Positions 1 through 9,600 are shown, counted from the first letter of the stretch. The stretch: 64,000 bases of DNA from Chloroflexota bacterium (GCA_024232355.1 JAAEPW010000183.1:1-64000); one strand, 5' to 3'. Numbers and translations: made by a program. Notes: a model not told the origin generated them from the sequence alone.

Positions 1-147
1 AATGAAGGTAATATCTTGTTTGAAGATGAATCAGAAGATTCAGATGTATCAGTTGAGGTAGAAATTTATGATGAAGGAGTCTTACGCTTCTATGTAAAAG
101 CTTTCGGGGATACAAAATACACCATTAACATTAGCGAACAAGATTAA
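1..147 (+). CDS. C-terminal end of an unrecognised protein (5' partial)
   Basis: The window opens inside an open frame that runs 48 codons to a TAA at 145-147. The visible tail is acidic (Glu/Asp-rich) and ends in alternating hydrophobic and polar residues (VEIYDEGVLRFYVKAFGD), which looks like beta structure. No motif identifies the family. The start lies upstream of the window. The stop codon is directly followed by the 10-bp direct repeat that flanks the MITE-like element, so the element landed right behind this gene without breaking it. Confidence 0.7.
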   Translation, partial: NEGNILFEDESEDSDVSVEVEIYDEGVLRFYVKAFGDTKYTINISEQD

Positions 148-369
148 CCCTTAGATTCAATACCCGTGAATGAGTGACCACTCATTGCTCATCCAGTGAG
201 ATTTTGATACAATTTGGCAAGAATTTGACTTGGGAACAGCGCCTGTGAGCCTTTTTCAACCGAAAAAGTGTCCCGAGGGTACAAAATCTTGCAGAAAACA
301 ATTCCCAAGCGCTTGGTGGTCAAGGATTTATCAAGTTCAAAATTCATTCACGGGTATTGCCCTTAGATT
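148..369. mobile_element. MITE-like element with perfect 16-bp terminal inverted repeats and 10-bp target duplication
   Basis: The left terminus 158-173 (caatacccgtgaatga) and the right terminus 344-359 are exact reverse complements over 16 bp. Immediately outside them, the 10-mer cccttagatt occurs at 148-157 and again at 360-369 in direct orientation. Exact ends plus exact flanking direct repeats are the signature of a transposition event. The internal 170 bp hold no credible gene, so the element is non-autonomous. A subterminal palindrome (aatgagtg-ac-cactcatt, 169-186) lies just inside the left end. A 10-bp duplication is typical of some IS4-group elements, but the parent family is inference. 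Confidence 0.85.
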
Positions 370-677
370 TACCTCTGAACCTTGTTACTCGTGCCTACCC
401 AACTCTCAATAAAGCCGACCCTGAAAAGCGGGCGGCTTATCTCGGGGGCGTTATGCAGGCGGTAAGCAGGCTGAGGTTTACAGGGCGGAAGAACCTGGTG
501 ATGATTAGGTGCATTTGCAGAGCGTCACGCCCGAGTCAGGAAAAGCTTCACTGGGCTGTGGCACATCAGCAAAGTGCCCCTACCAGTAATGTGGGCCTGG
601 GGACTTGATGCTCAGAACTCTGGCTGGTACGTGCTTTACGGATCACATAACATTTCTTTCGACAAGGAGCTACTTGT
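370..677. other. Intergenic stretch, no gene seen
   Basis: Between the MITE-like element and the hemerythrin-like gene I see no convincing coding region. The short open frames here have no recognisable family features and no good ribosome site. A weak stem (aagccg ... cggctt, around 412-440) sits near the start but lacks a T-run. The only supported signal is the AAGGAG ribosome site at 664-669 that belongs to the next gene. Confidence 0.5.
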
Positions 678-1082
678 ATGCTACACTTGATAACACAACT
701 AAAACAGGATCATGTTGCAATTTCAGACGTGTTCCTCGAAATCGTACTCCTCGATATTGACACGGAAGAAGGTCGGCAGAAACTACTGGAGGCACAAGCG
801 GCATTACTGGCTCATTTGAAGCAGGAGGATGAAGAATTCTATCCTGTTCTTTGGGCAATGACCCCGGATAACCCGGATTTGAAGCAGAAACTAGATGCGT
901 TTGCGGACGATATGCGCAACATCAACACAAAATTACTAGAATTCTTTGACAAACATGCGGCAAGTCAGCATAACGTGGATTTCGCAGTAGACTTTCGCAA
1001 CGTGTATGGGCTGTTGGTCCGCAGAATTATGCGAGAAGAAATCGAGCTCTTTCCAGAGTATGCGCACGCGCAGCAGCTTTGA
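678..1082 (+). CDS. Hemerythrin-like (HHE domain) protein with an incomplete ligand set
   Basis: A 134-residue all-helical protein of the size of a single HHE domain, a four-helix bundle that usually holds a di-iron centre for O2 or NO sensing or iron handling. His12 (KQDH) and the HLKQE motif (His46, Glu50) fit helices 1 and 2. His93 and His98 may serve helix 3. In the last helix the usual HxxxEE signature reads RIMREEIELFP, so the expected His is Arg116. Iron binding may be altered or lost. AAGGAG lies 8 nt before the ATG. The gene converges on an IS remnant whose stop is 12 nt away. Family call is good; function is open. Confidence 0.8.
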   Translation: MLHLITQLKQDHVAISDVFLEIVLLDIDTEEGRQKLLEAQAALLAHLKQEDEEFYPVLWAMTPDNPDLKQKLDAFADDMRNINTKLLEFFDKHAASQHNVDFAVDFRNVYGLLVRRIMREEIELFPEYAHAQQL

Positions 1083-1094
1083 AAACAATGACAG

Positions 1095-1550
1095 TCACCA
1101 CAAATGAAGCGCGAATCGCTTCCCCATCGCCACTCCCGAACTGCGCTTGAGACTTTCACTAGGTGAAGCGAAAGGCCGCGCTCTAGGGCGCTGCGAGAGT
1201 TTTTTTTGGACATCTATTTTCATTTCCGCTTGCTGGAGCCGAGATCGCAATCGTTCGTTCTCTTGCCTCAACACCACGTTCTCTTCTCCCAGTTCCTGGT
1301 CTACGCTTTTCTTTGGACCACGTTTCTTCGACTTCAACCCTTCCAATTGTCCGCGATCCCGCGCCCGACGCCATCGGCTCAGATACGAGAAGTATATCCC
1401 TTCTCGACGGACCAGCGCGCCAACCTCACCGGGCTCTGTGCATGCTTCGGCTTCTTCCAAGATGCGCAGTTTCTCCTGCGCACTAAAACGTCTACGCGGT
1501 GTGGAGTTGACTTCTGGATCAGGTCTTTTGTTGGTTTCCTTTTCAATCAT
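1095..1550 (-). pseudogene. IS3-type transposase OrfA remnant
   Basis: A 151-residue frame begins with a basic helix-turn-helix (RRRFSAQEKLRILEEAEAC), followed by a leucine-zipper-like coiled coil (VLRQENERLRSRLQQAEMKI) and IDVQKKL. This is the usual layout of IS3-family OrfA proteins, which bind the element ends and frameshift into OrfB. After IDVQKKL the sequence leaves the family pattern. No orfB with an integrase core follows on this strand; instead the hemerythrin-like gene ends 12 nt away. The element is therefore truncated and should be inactive on its own. It lies head to head with the IS481-like gene at 1621. Confidence 0.7.
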
Positions 1551-1620
1551 TTTTTCACACTCCTCTGCTCTCTATTCTACCCTAAATTATCGAACAGAGT
1601 TGTGTCACTCATCTTAGCAC

Positions 1621-2715
1621 ATGGGGAAGTTCAAGTTCCGGGTGAAGGTAGTGCGCCATTTTGATCGGTTGCGTGAACAAGGTGTATCGGAGAAGCGAGC
1701 AGTGGCACTCACATTAGAGAAATATCGTCCCCGTAAGCAAGGTGATTTGCGCTTGAGTGCCAGCACAATCCGTAACTGGGTACGGAAGGTGAAACGAGCC
1801 AAGGGGGATCGTAGCGTGTTGCGACCCAAGTCGCGCCGACCTAAACAAATCACTTTCCGGGTACCAGAGAAGGTGGTGGGTATCGTTTTCACACTGCGGC
1901 ATCAATTGGGTTGGGGTGGACATCGTATCGCCGCCGAGTTGAAAGAACGTGGGATCGCCAAGATCAGTGGCCGAACAGTGTACAAGATATTCGACCGTCT
2001 GGGCTTGCTGGTGAAAATCTACGCCCTGAAGGGTAAATCGGACGGAATTGCTTATCAGCGATATGAGAAAAACCGTCCCAATGCCCAGTGGCACTTTGAT
2101 CTCAAACAAACCCGCTTGGCTGACGGGAGCAAGGTATATATCTGTGTTGTCGTCGATGATTATTCCCGCTATGCCCTGGCTGCTGTAGTGGGGTTGGAAA
2201 AGACCACCGAATGGACAGCCCAGGTAGCTGAGCAAACCATCGACAAGGCCGGAACACCTGAACAGGTAGTCACCGATAACGGCACCGAATTCATTTCGGT
2301 CTGGGAAGAAAGTCTGACCAAGTTCGGTAAATTGTTGGAAGAACTGGGCATTGATCATGTCACAACCTCTCCCTACTATCCACAAGGCAATGGCAAGGCA
2401 GAAGCATTCATTCGTACTCTCAATCGTGAACTGCTCGGACGTCGAACTTTTGAAACTGTCGAGGAGCTACAGACAGCCATCAATGAGTTTTTGCTCTACT
2501 ATAACAACTATCGACTCCACAGCAGTTTGGGCTGGAAATCGCCCATCACTCGTTTTGCTGGACGCGCAATTGTCATTCGTGGTCTCGCTGGTATCCTTGG
2601 GTTGGAACCTATGGCTAACGATCCTCATTGGGGACCTTCTTACTGTGACCCTCCGATCACGGTTTCTTCAACTACCGTTCCTAACCGTTGTGCTCTAATA
2701 TTGGTGGCTCAATGA
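1621..2715 (+). CDS. IS481-like DDE transposase
   Basis: A 364-residue single-ORF transposase. The N-terminal third carries helix-turn-helix segments (residues about 1-65 and 90-125). The integrase core follows, with the DDE residues in HFDLKQTRL, VTDNGTEF and GKAEAFIRTLNRELL. The tail YYNNYRLHSSLGWKSPITRF is typical of IS481 and related elements. The core looks intact. I could not find a convincing matched pair of terminal inverted repeats: the start codon lies very close to the presumed left end (tcttagcac just before it), and the right end appears to lie near 2690-2710. The element abuts a recombinase fragment on its right. Confidence 0.85.
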   Translation: MGKFKFRVKVVRHFDRLREQGVSEKRAVALTLEKYRPRKQGDLRLSASTIRNWVRKVKRAKGDRSVLRPKSRRPKQITFRVPEKVVGIVFTLRHQLGWGGHRIAAELKERGIAKISGRTVYKIFDRLGLLVKIYALKGKSDGIAYQRYEKNRPNAQWHFDLKQTRLADGSKVYICVVVDDYSRYALAAVVGLEKTTEWTAQVAEQTIDKAGTPEQVVTDNGTEFISVWEESLTKFGKLLEELGIDHVTTSPYYPQGNGKAEAFIRTLNRELLGRRTFETVEELQTAINEFLLYYNNYRLHSSLGWKSPITRFAGRAIVIRGLAGILGLEPMANDPHWGPSYCDPPITVSSTTVPNRCALILVAQ

Positions 2716-2903
2716 GAAAATGTCAAAACTATGTAGACTTAACAAACCAAGATGTGATAACAGGCTTGCAGAACGCGACCTTTGAAGATAAGCGACGAGC
2801 TTTGGAAGATTTGCAAGTACAAGTGTTTATTGAGGATGACAATGCGCGGGTAAAGTGCAGAGTGCCTATGCCCGATGGCGTTTTTGCATTAACCTCAACG
2901 TAA
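2712..2903 (+). pseudogene. C-terminal remnant of a serine recombinase
   Basis: The frame from the ATG at 2712 gives about 63 residues ending at 2903. The segment NATFEDKRRALEDLQVQVFI, followed by a short beta stretch, matches the end of large serine recombinases, where a helix with FEDKRRxLExL precedes a final beta hairpin. The catalytic and zinc-ribbon parts are absent: the sequence immediately upstream is the end of the IS481-like transposase. I read it as a recombinase gene that lost its 5' part. The family call rests on this one motif. Confidence 0.5.
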
Positions 2904-3003
2904 CAGTATTGTAACCTGAATAAAACGAGGCTTGAGTATACTTGTAATAATACAAAAAAGGTACAATCATCTCACTGTTACATGGTTCATAGGGACTATT
3001 GTG

Positions 3004-5055
3004 ATGACACAACAAACCAAAACTCTGTCCAAATTGTTCGCCGATTGGTCCACTCTGTCGCTGCGTATGAGCCTGCGTCTCAAGATTACACTGCCCTACA
3101 TTATTCTGGCGATTCTGATGGCAATAGCCGGAGCTTTGGTGATTACCCAACTCGTCGTCGACTCGGTACAGGAACGGTTCGTTAACCAGTTGCTAGAAAC
3201 TGGCCGCTTGGTGGCTGACCAAGTTGTCCAAGTCGAGCAAGATAATCTGGCCACGCTGCGAGTTGCAGCCTATACCGACGGCATCCCGCAAGCTCTGCAA
3301 AACGGCGATACAGAAACCCTTCGTGAACTCGTCTACCCGGTGGCCGTCAACAACCGGATCGACATTATCGAACTCTTGGACCTGAATGGAATTGCACAAC
3401 TCTCCTTGCGCCATCAACGTGCGGGGTCTGCAACCGATTATGAGACGGTCACAGGCACCGATTTTTATACCACTCAACCACTCGTGCAACGGGTGCTAGC
3501 CGGTGAACAAGACCAAGCCGGTGACAAATTCGCCGACTTGATTTCCGATGCCTCATGGGGAACCGCTTTTTACATCGCCGGGCCAGTTTTTCTCGATAAT
3601 GAATTGGTCGGCGTGATCCTGGTGGGGAACTATTTGGATCAACTGGCCACCGATCTGCGCCTGGACTCGGGTGCGCATCACATCACCATCTATGCGAGCA
3701 GCGGGCAACCTTTGATCACTACTTTTTCCAATGATACTGGTACCGCACTAGATATCACTCCTGCATGGTACGATGACGTAATCAATCAACAAGAAGACAC
3801 CCAGATCAATACAATCCAGATAGACAATCAACAATACAGCCAGGCATTTCTGCCTTTCGAGGCACGCCACGGGTCTGATATGGGCGTCATGTCCATCGCA
3901 CTGTCACAAGGCTATCTGGTTCACGCAAGCCCGGTGAGCCGTCTCAGCCTGACGCTAATCATTGTCGCCGCATTGCTGGGAGTGCTCAGCATCGGCACGA
4001 TGGTCGCCCGACACATCACCCGTCCTGTCCTGGCAATCGCCCATGCATCACGTAATGTGGCTCAAGGTGATCTGAGCCAGCAGGTAGAGGTCAACACCCG
4101 AGACGAAGTGGGCGACCTGGCCGATGCTTTTAACGCGATGGTGGGCCAGTTACGCCTGGCGGAAACGGTCAAAGACATCTTTGGACGTGCCGTGTCTCCC
4201 GAGGTGAGCGCCGCTTTGATCAAATCTGTCTCCAACGGCGAGATCTCTTTGGGCGGTGAGAATCGAATGGTGAGTATTCTCTTTAGCGACATTAAGAGCT
4301 TTACGACTTTTTCCGAGCAGCATACGGCCGGACAGGTAGTAGCGATGCTCAACGAGTTCGTCACGGCCATTTACCCCGCCATCACCAAGTATGGGGGAGT
4401 CATCAACAAGTTCGGCGGTGATTCGACCCTGGCCATGTTTGGCGCGCCCGTCCACCAGCCTGACCACGCCCGGCGGGCAGTGCTCACGGGTCTGGCAATG
4501 CAACAGGCAGTGGTTGACCTGAACACCCGTCGTTTAGCCAAAAATCAAGTCCCCATCTACATCGGCGTTGGGATCAACACTGGCGATGTGGTCGTAGGCA
4601 CAGTTGGAACAGACGAGCGACTGGAATATACCATGATCGGCGACCCCGTCAACGCGGCCTCGCGCATCGAGGGGCTTACCCGCCGGTTCAAACGTCACGA
4701 TATACTCATCAGTCAGGCCACCCTAGATGCTATAGGGCCAGAGCACTTGTTTAGCATCGAGTTAGACTGGAATGAACTGGATACAGGCACAGTGTCTACA
4801 GAGTTGCATGAGCAGTTTCAAGAACATAATGAGGTTCTCACTCCACAGGCTCTGGTGGAAGTGAAACAAGTTGGAAACAATTGGACAATTGTCGACGGCG
4901 ACAAAAAGTACTTGATCCGGAATGAAAACCAGACACTAAACGTGTATGGGCCAGATCATGGCCTCGTCATTGAGGATCTGGGGCTGTGCGAGGTCAAAGG
5001 AAAAACATCCCAGGTCCATATTTATTCCGTGCTGAGGAAGAAACGTGATGCGTGA
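3004..5055 (+). CDS. Membrane-bound class III adenylate cyclase with Cache-like sensor and HAMP
   Basis: Start chosen at the ATG at 3004, with AGGGA 8-9 nt upstream; this gives 683 residues. TM1 is at about 32-55, then an extracytoplasmic sensor of about 245 residues resembling a Cache domain, TM2 (LSLTLIIVAALLGVLSIGTM), HAMP (ARHITRPVLAIAHASRNVAQ onward) and a class III catalytic domain from about 420. Metal ligands Asp429 (SDIKSF) and Asp473 (NKFGGDS) are spaced 44 apart as in known cyclases. Lys469 and Asp547 are the adenine-selecting pair. Asn550 and Arg554 (VNAASR) stabilise the transition state. All expected catalytic residues are present, so cAMP synthesis from ATP is likely. A 100-residue insertion near the end of the domain (DWNELDTGTVSTELHEQFQ onward) is unusual. 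Overlaps the next gene. Confidence 0.9.
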   Translation: MTQQTKTLSKLFADWSTLSLRMSLRLKITLPYIILAILMAIAGALVITQLVVDSVQERFVNQLLETGRLVADQVVQVEQDNLATLRVAAYTDGIPQALQNGDTETLRELVYPVAVNNRIDIIELLDLNGIAQLSLRHQRAGSATDYETVTGTDFYTTQPLVQRVLAGEQDQAGDKFADLISDASWGTAFYIAGPVFLDNELVGVILVGNYLDQLATDLRLDSGAHHITIYASSGQPLITTFSNDTGTALDITPAWYDDVINQQEDTQINTIQIDNQQYSQAFLPFEARHGSDMGVMSIALSQGYLVHASPVSRLSLTLIIVAALLGVLSIGTMVARHITRPVLAIAHASRNVAQGDLSQQVEVNTRDEVGDLADAFNAMVGQLRLAETVKDIFGRAVSPEVSAALIKSVSNGEISLGGENRMVSILFSDIKSFTTFSEQHTAGQVVAMLNEFVTAIYPAITKYGGVINKFGGDSTLAMFGAPVHQPDHARRAVLTGLAMQQAVVDLNTRRLAKNQVPIYIGVGINTGDVVVGTVGTDERLEYTMIGDPVNAASRIEGLTRRFKRHDILISQATLDAIGPEHLFSIELDWNELDTGTVSTELHEQFQEHNEVLTPQALVEVKQVGNNWTIVDGDKKYLIRNENQTLNVYGPDHGLVIEDLGLCEVKGKTSQVHIYSVLRKKRDA

Positions 5056-5734
5056 CCATCCGACTCGAACTCTTTTCCTGTTGATCCTGATCGTATCCCT
5101 GGTCGGGCTGGTGCTGTTCGTCGTGGTGCTGCGCAGCTTTAAAATGGTATTGGCCAGCCACTATCCGGTCGATCTGCGCTCCAGGATGTTGGCCGACTAT
5201 AGTGCCGATCCGCGAGACCAGAAATTTGCGCCGCTCAATCCCCAAATTGTCGCCGAGGTAATTGCCGAAGAAGCCACCGTCCGGCCGTCCGAGAACGAAA
5301 TTCAGGCCACGATGACCGTCATTTGGTCTACACCCATTGTGACGGTCACACCAATTCCCGGCACCCCCAGTGCCACGCCAACACCCCCATCGCCAAGCCC
5401 ATCTCCGACCGCTGCACCCACATCCACACCCCGCTCATCGAGCACCCAAGCAATGACGCGCCCCCCCACCAACACCCCAGCCCCTACAAACACACCCACC
5501 CCAATCCCACCAACTCCAACTGCAACCGCCACTCGTATACCGCCAACCGCAACACCAACCGCCACATCAACACCTTTGCCGACGGCAACACCGACTTTGA
5601 TACCCACTATGCCACCACCCCCCACATCTCCCCCATCCACACGCCCCACATCTCCCCCGCCACCGCCGCCCACATCCCCTCCACCCGGCCCCACGCCGCC
5701 GCTCTCACGCCCAACGGTCACTCCTTCATCATAG
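5048..5734 (+). CDS. Single-pass membrane protein with a long Pro/Thr/Ser stalk
   Basis: The frame offers GTG at 5045 and ATG at 5048, both inside the end of the cyclase gene; I use the ATG (228 residues). One TM helix (TLFLLILIVSLVGLVLFVVVL, residues about 8-28) is followed by about 55 ordinary residues and then some 130 residues made almost only of Thr, Pro and Ser. Such stalks are typical of wall- or S-layer-spanning parts of Chloroflexota surface proteins and may be glycosylated. Overlap with the cyclase suggests translational coupling and a shared role at the envelope, but there is no enzymatic domain. Low-complexity DNA at 5330-5720 also opens spurious frames on both strands. Confidence 0.7.
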   Translation: MRDHPTRTLFLLILIVSLVGLVLFVVVLRSFKMVLASHYPVDLRSRMLADYSADPRDQKFAPLNPQIVAEVIAEEATVRPSENEIQATMTVIWSTPIVTVTPIPGTPSATPTPPSPSPSPTAAPTSTPRSSSTQAMTRPPTNTPAPTNTPTPIPPTPTATATRIPPTATPTATSTPLPTATPTLIPTMPPPPTSPPSTRPTSPPPPPPTSPPPGPTPPLSRPTVTPSS

Positions 5735-5821
5735 TCAAAAGCTCAATGTTCCGCCATCTTGCGGATCAAGTCTTGTCTACGGCTCTAGAAATCTACTCTC
5801 GCTATTTACCATCACTCGGCG

Positions 5822-5850
5822 TTGCCCATCTCTAATGACTGTGCTATAAT
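5822..5850 (+). promoter_or_regulatory. Sigma70-type promoter for the TPR-HTH gene
   Basis: TTGCCC at 5822-5827 and TATAAT at 5845-5850 are separated by 17 bp. The gene start follows at 5922. The same -35 (TTGCCC) with a perfect -10 occurs before gatC at 59533-59560, which supports both calls. Confidence 0.6.
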
Positions 5851-5921
5851 CAAGCCTAGAGTGTGAACTGGACAATCTTTGAAACAAGTGACTTTTGCCT
5901 CGGTGTTTGAAGGAGCAAAAA

Positions 5922-6593
5922 ATGACACAAAAGCAGCCCAGTGCAGGAGATCTTCGCAAAGCCGAAAAGTACACGCAACTTGGTCTTCAGGCCTATGGGG
6001 AGTGGGATATTGACGGAGCAGTCAAGCACTTTCAGTCTGCCGTTCAACTTGTGCCCAATGATCCGGATTGCGTGCTCAACTTGGCACGGGCTTTGGCTCG
6101 CAGCGGTGATTTCGACCAGGCACTACGAGCGCTGGCTAGTTTTATCCGACTACGGCCCGATTCGCCCCTAAGCGATCGGTTTCAGTCACTTTTTGCCAGC
6201 GGAATGGACCCGGTAGAAACCTTACTTACTGAAAAGATGACGACAGCCGGGATGTCTATCGAAGAGGTCGGCGCCGCGATACAGATTTGGCTCGAGTATC
6301 GCGTTGCTCTCGGACAAGAATCTCTGATCATACGCAAGCCAAATACCTGGGCAGCGGCACTGGACTATACCGTACGCAAAGTAAATTTACACCCCGTGAA
6401 ACGCAGTGAAATCGCCAATCTCTATGGCATCAGTGACGGCGCAGTGCGCGACCGTCACACCGACTTGGTAGACACACTCGACGTGATGCCATGCGACTAT
6501 CGGTATTTTGTGGGTAAGGAGAATCCGCTCGATAAACTGGTGGAAGCCGCAGAACTGTTGGCTCAACTAGAGGCTAGCTTTCACGAACCGTAG
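5922..6593 (+). CDS. TPR protein with a C-terminal helix-turn-helix (TFIIB/cyclin-like) domain
   Basis: Start at the ATG at 5922 with AAGGAG 7 nt upstream rather than the in-frame TTG at 5895; 223 residues. Residues about 14-80 hold two tetratricopeptide repeats (LGLQAYGEWDIDGAVKHFQS and NLARALARSGDFDQALRALA), a protein-protein interaction module. Residues about 145-205 (KPNTWAAALDYTVRKVN then HPVKRSEIANLYGISDGAVR) resemble the cyclin-like HTH seen in TFIIB-like or DUF6398-like proteins. It may bind nucleic acid under control of a partner held by the TPRs. It has its own promoter and converges on the histidine kinase gene. Family resemblance of the second half is tentative. Confidence 0.65.
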   Translation: MTQKQPSAGDLRKAEKYTQLGLQAYGEWDIDGAVKHFQSAVQLVPNDPDCVLNLARALARSGDFDQALRALASFIRLRPDSPLSDRFQSLFASGMDPVETLLTEKMTTAGMSIEEVGAAIQIWLEYRVALGQESLIIRKPNTWAAALDYTVRKVNLHPVKRSEIANLYGISDGAVRDRHTDLVDTLDVMPCDYRYFVGKENPLDKLVEAAELLAQLEASFHEP

Positions 6594-6624
6594 GCCAGGG
6601 AATTCTAGCGCGCGATTGTGAAAT

Positions 6625-9600
6625 TCATCCCTCAACTATGGGGACCGTAAAGGAAAACGTACTACCCTGGCCCATCTCGCTTTCGACCCAAATCTCGCCC
6701 CCTTGCAACTCGACCAAACTCTTGGTGATGACCAGCCCCAGTCCGGTACCACTTTCGCTACGTACGTCAGGATCCTCGGAACGGAAATATTTGGTAAAGA
6801 GGCGATCTTGATCCTCGGGCGACATTCCAAAGCCAGTGTCAGTGACTGAGCACAGCACAAATCCATCCCTGCCCGAGTCACCCTCCATATCACTCCATCT
6901 GTGAGCACGGATCGTGATCTGTCCTCCTTGAGGGGTGTACTTGAACGCATTACTAAACAAATTGGTCAGAATCTGTCCCAACCGGTTTGGATCTCCCCGG
7001 ACAAGTGGCAAATCTGGCGCAATGTCTACTGTTAGCGGTTGCTGTTTGGCCTCGATCTGACCACGGATCGTGCGCAGCGCCTCTTCAATGATCTGCTCCA
7101 TAGATACATCTGCCAGGTTGATCTTGATGCGACCACTTTCGATGCGAGAGATGTCCAACAAGCTGCTGACCAGGGTGTTCATACGAACCACGTTCGATCG
7201 TATCGTATCGAGGAAACTGCGTTGGGCGTCGTTCAATTCACCAGCAGCCTCCGAGACCAAGAGGTCGGTGTACCCTCTCATCGAAGTCATCGGCTGCTTG
7301 AGTTCGTGGGAAACAAAAGAGACAAACTCGGTCTTGGCATCGTTGGCACGCTGCACCTGCTCAAAGAGGCGGGCATTCTCAATCGAGATCGCGGCGTGAT
7401 CGGCCAGACGGACGACGAATTCCAATGCTTCTTTGTCCAATGGGGCCAAAGATTCCACAGAGATCACGCCGATGATTTGCTCTTCTCGTCGAATAGGCAC
7501 CGCCAATTGGACCGTCATGTTGGCCACAATCTCTACGTAATCAGGATCACCGGCCACATCTTTTACAAGTTCAGGCTCGCCGGCTCTCACCACGCGCCCG
7601 ATAATCCCCTGATCCAAAGACCAGAGATCATCTTTTTCATAAGCGGCCATCAATTCTTCTGGGTAGCCCTGGCTCGTCAGGAAACGCAGCCCGCGCGTGC
7701 CATCTTCAGATTCCGCGATGACGGCTACCACACCAACGTTGGCCATTGTCATCCGCAATGCCCAATCGAGGGTCAGATGCATCACTTGGCCATAGTCCAA
7801 GGTGGCATTGAGTTCCCGGTCGATGCGCTGCATCATCGAAAGCTCTTCTACCCGTGCAGCAAGGGCCTGGTCAGTCTGCGTAAACAACCGGGCGTTCTCG
7901 ATAGATACGGCAGCATTGGTTGCAAATGCTGTCAAAAGTCGTTCGTCGTCTTTGTCGAACGATATACCATCCCGCCGATTTAACAGTTCGATCACGCCGA
8001 TAGCGGTCCCCCGGCTGATCATGGGCACAGCAATGATCGAGTGTGTGACGAATTCAGCGTCCACATCCCCGCCCCAACGCTTGTCTGCCTGTGCATCTTT
8101 GATAATGATCGGCTGATGCTCCAAAATCACCGTACCGATGATGCCGGTGCCAGGAGGAAGGCGCATACCCACCAGATCGGCAGAGCCTGGACCAGCAGTC
8201 ACCTCAAAAACCAGTTCGCCCGTATCTTTATCTACCAGTACCAGCGACCCAGCCTCAGCCTGGAGCAGATCGACCGCTTTCTCCATAATCAGGTTCAGCA
8301 CTGACGGCAAGTCTAGGGTCGATGTGATCACGCCACCAACCTCATTGAGGGCCGTCAACTGCCGGGTGCGCTCCTCCATCTCTTGGTACAAGCGTGCTTT
8401 TTCCAGAATCGCAGCCGCTTGATCGGCAATGGCAGAGAAGAATTGCAGTTGCTCGTGGGAATAGGTCACGGCAGGGTCAAAGCTAGAGACGTTCATCACT
8501 CCAATGATACGGTCGCCCGCGTTGAGGGGGGCTCCCATCCAGGCTTTGCCCGGACGTCCCCCAGCCATGATTCCCAAACGCGCACATTCTTGAGCATAAT
8601 CTTCCGTCACAATAGAGCGACCTGTGCGAACAATTCTGCCAGTCAGACCAATATCCACCGACCACTCGCTGTCTTGGTAGATTCGCTCGCCTTCCTCTAC
8701 GTAAAACGCAAATGAAAGGGTCTCTTTTTCCAGGTTATACAATGCGACGTAAAAGTTGCTGGTATCGAGCACGCGGCTGGTCTGCGCATAGACCAACTCC
8801 ATCAGATCATCTACATCCATCGCAAAAGTGATCGCCTGCCCAACCCACCGCAGCACGTCCACCTCGGTCATCCGCTGTTCCAAATCACTAAAGAGACGGG
8901 CTTTTTCCAAAGCCACTGCGACTTGAAAGCCCAGCGACTCGAGCGTGGACAGATCATCTGAGGAAAAAGCTGTACCATCGCGCTTGGGGCCCAATGCAAT
9001 CCAGCCACGGGCCGGTACCGGAATGAGAAGCGCAGAACGCAACATCTCTAACGATTCTGCCTCAGCTTCCAGACCCAAAGGGAGCGGGCGGTCACTGTAA
9101 AGATATACACTTTCACGCTGCTGCAACATCTGATGAGCCAACGGACCATCCGGCTCAAAGTCCACATCAGGGAATGGCTCGCTGCCGACGGCGTGAGGCG
9201 TATAACGTGCGCTTTTTGAGTTGTGCAAGAACAAGGCCGAAAACTCCAAGACCCACCCTGCTTCCAGCGTTTCATCCAAAACCTGTAAAATTGATGGCAA
9301 ACTCGTCGTCTCGCTCATACGATTAACAAACTGCCGCATCACCTGACGTTGGTCAACCACCTCGTGCGGAAAGATACGATCCACCACACGCTGCAAACGT
9401 ATACGTGCCGGGTTCAAGAGCAAAGCCAGCAAAAACACAAACACGCCAAGCACCCAGGGATCATTGGCCGCCAGTGTCACGCCAAACAACAAGCCGATCA
9501 GATAAAGCAGGAGAAAATAGACGCTGACCACTACGGCACTCAACAAGCCGTAAACGAGGCTATGTCGAACCACCAGATCAATGTCAAACAAACGATAGCG

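Noticed and set aside
230..608. Two short rightward frames of 60 and 83 codons
   Set aside because: No family resemblance or ribosome site; the first lies mostly inside the MITE-like element.
1551..2715. Terminal inverted repeats of the IS481-like element
   Set aside because: ttagcaca near 1614 and ttagagcacaa (reverse strand near 2690) share a core but with an offset, and no target duplication was found, so boundaries are not called.
5302..5721. Gly/Val-rich minus-strand frame of 139 codons
   Set aside because: It mirrors the Pro/Thr stalk repeats of the plus-strand gene and has no start context.
6594..6624. Possible terminator between the TPR-HTH gene and the histidine kinase
   Set aside because: Only a weak, bulged stem (gggaatt ... 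aattcatccc) without a T-run.
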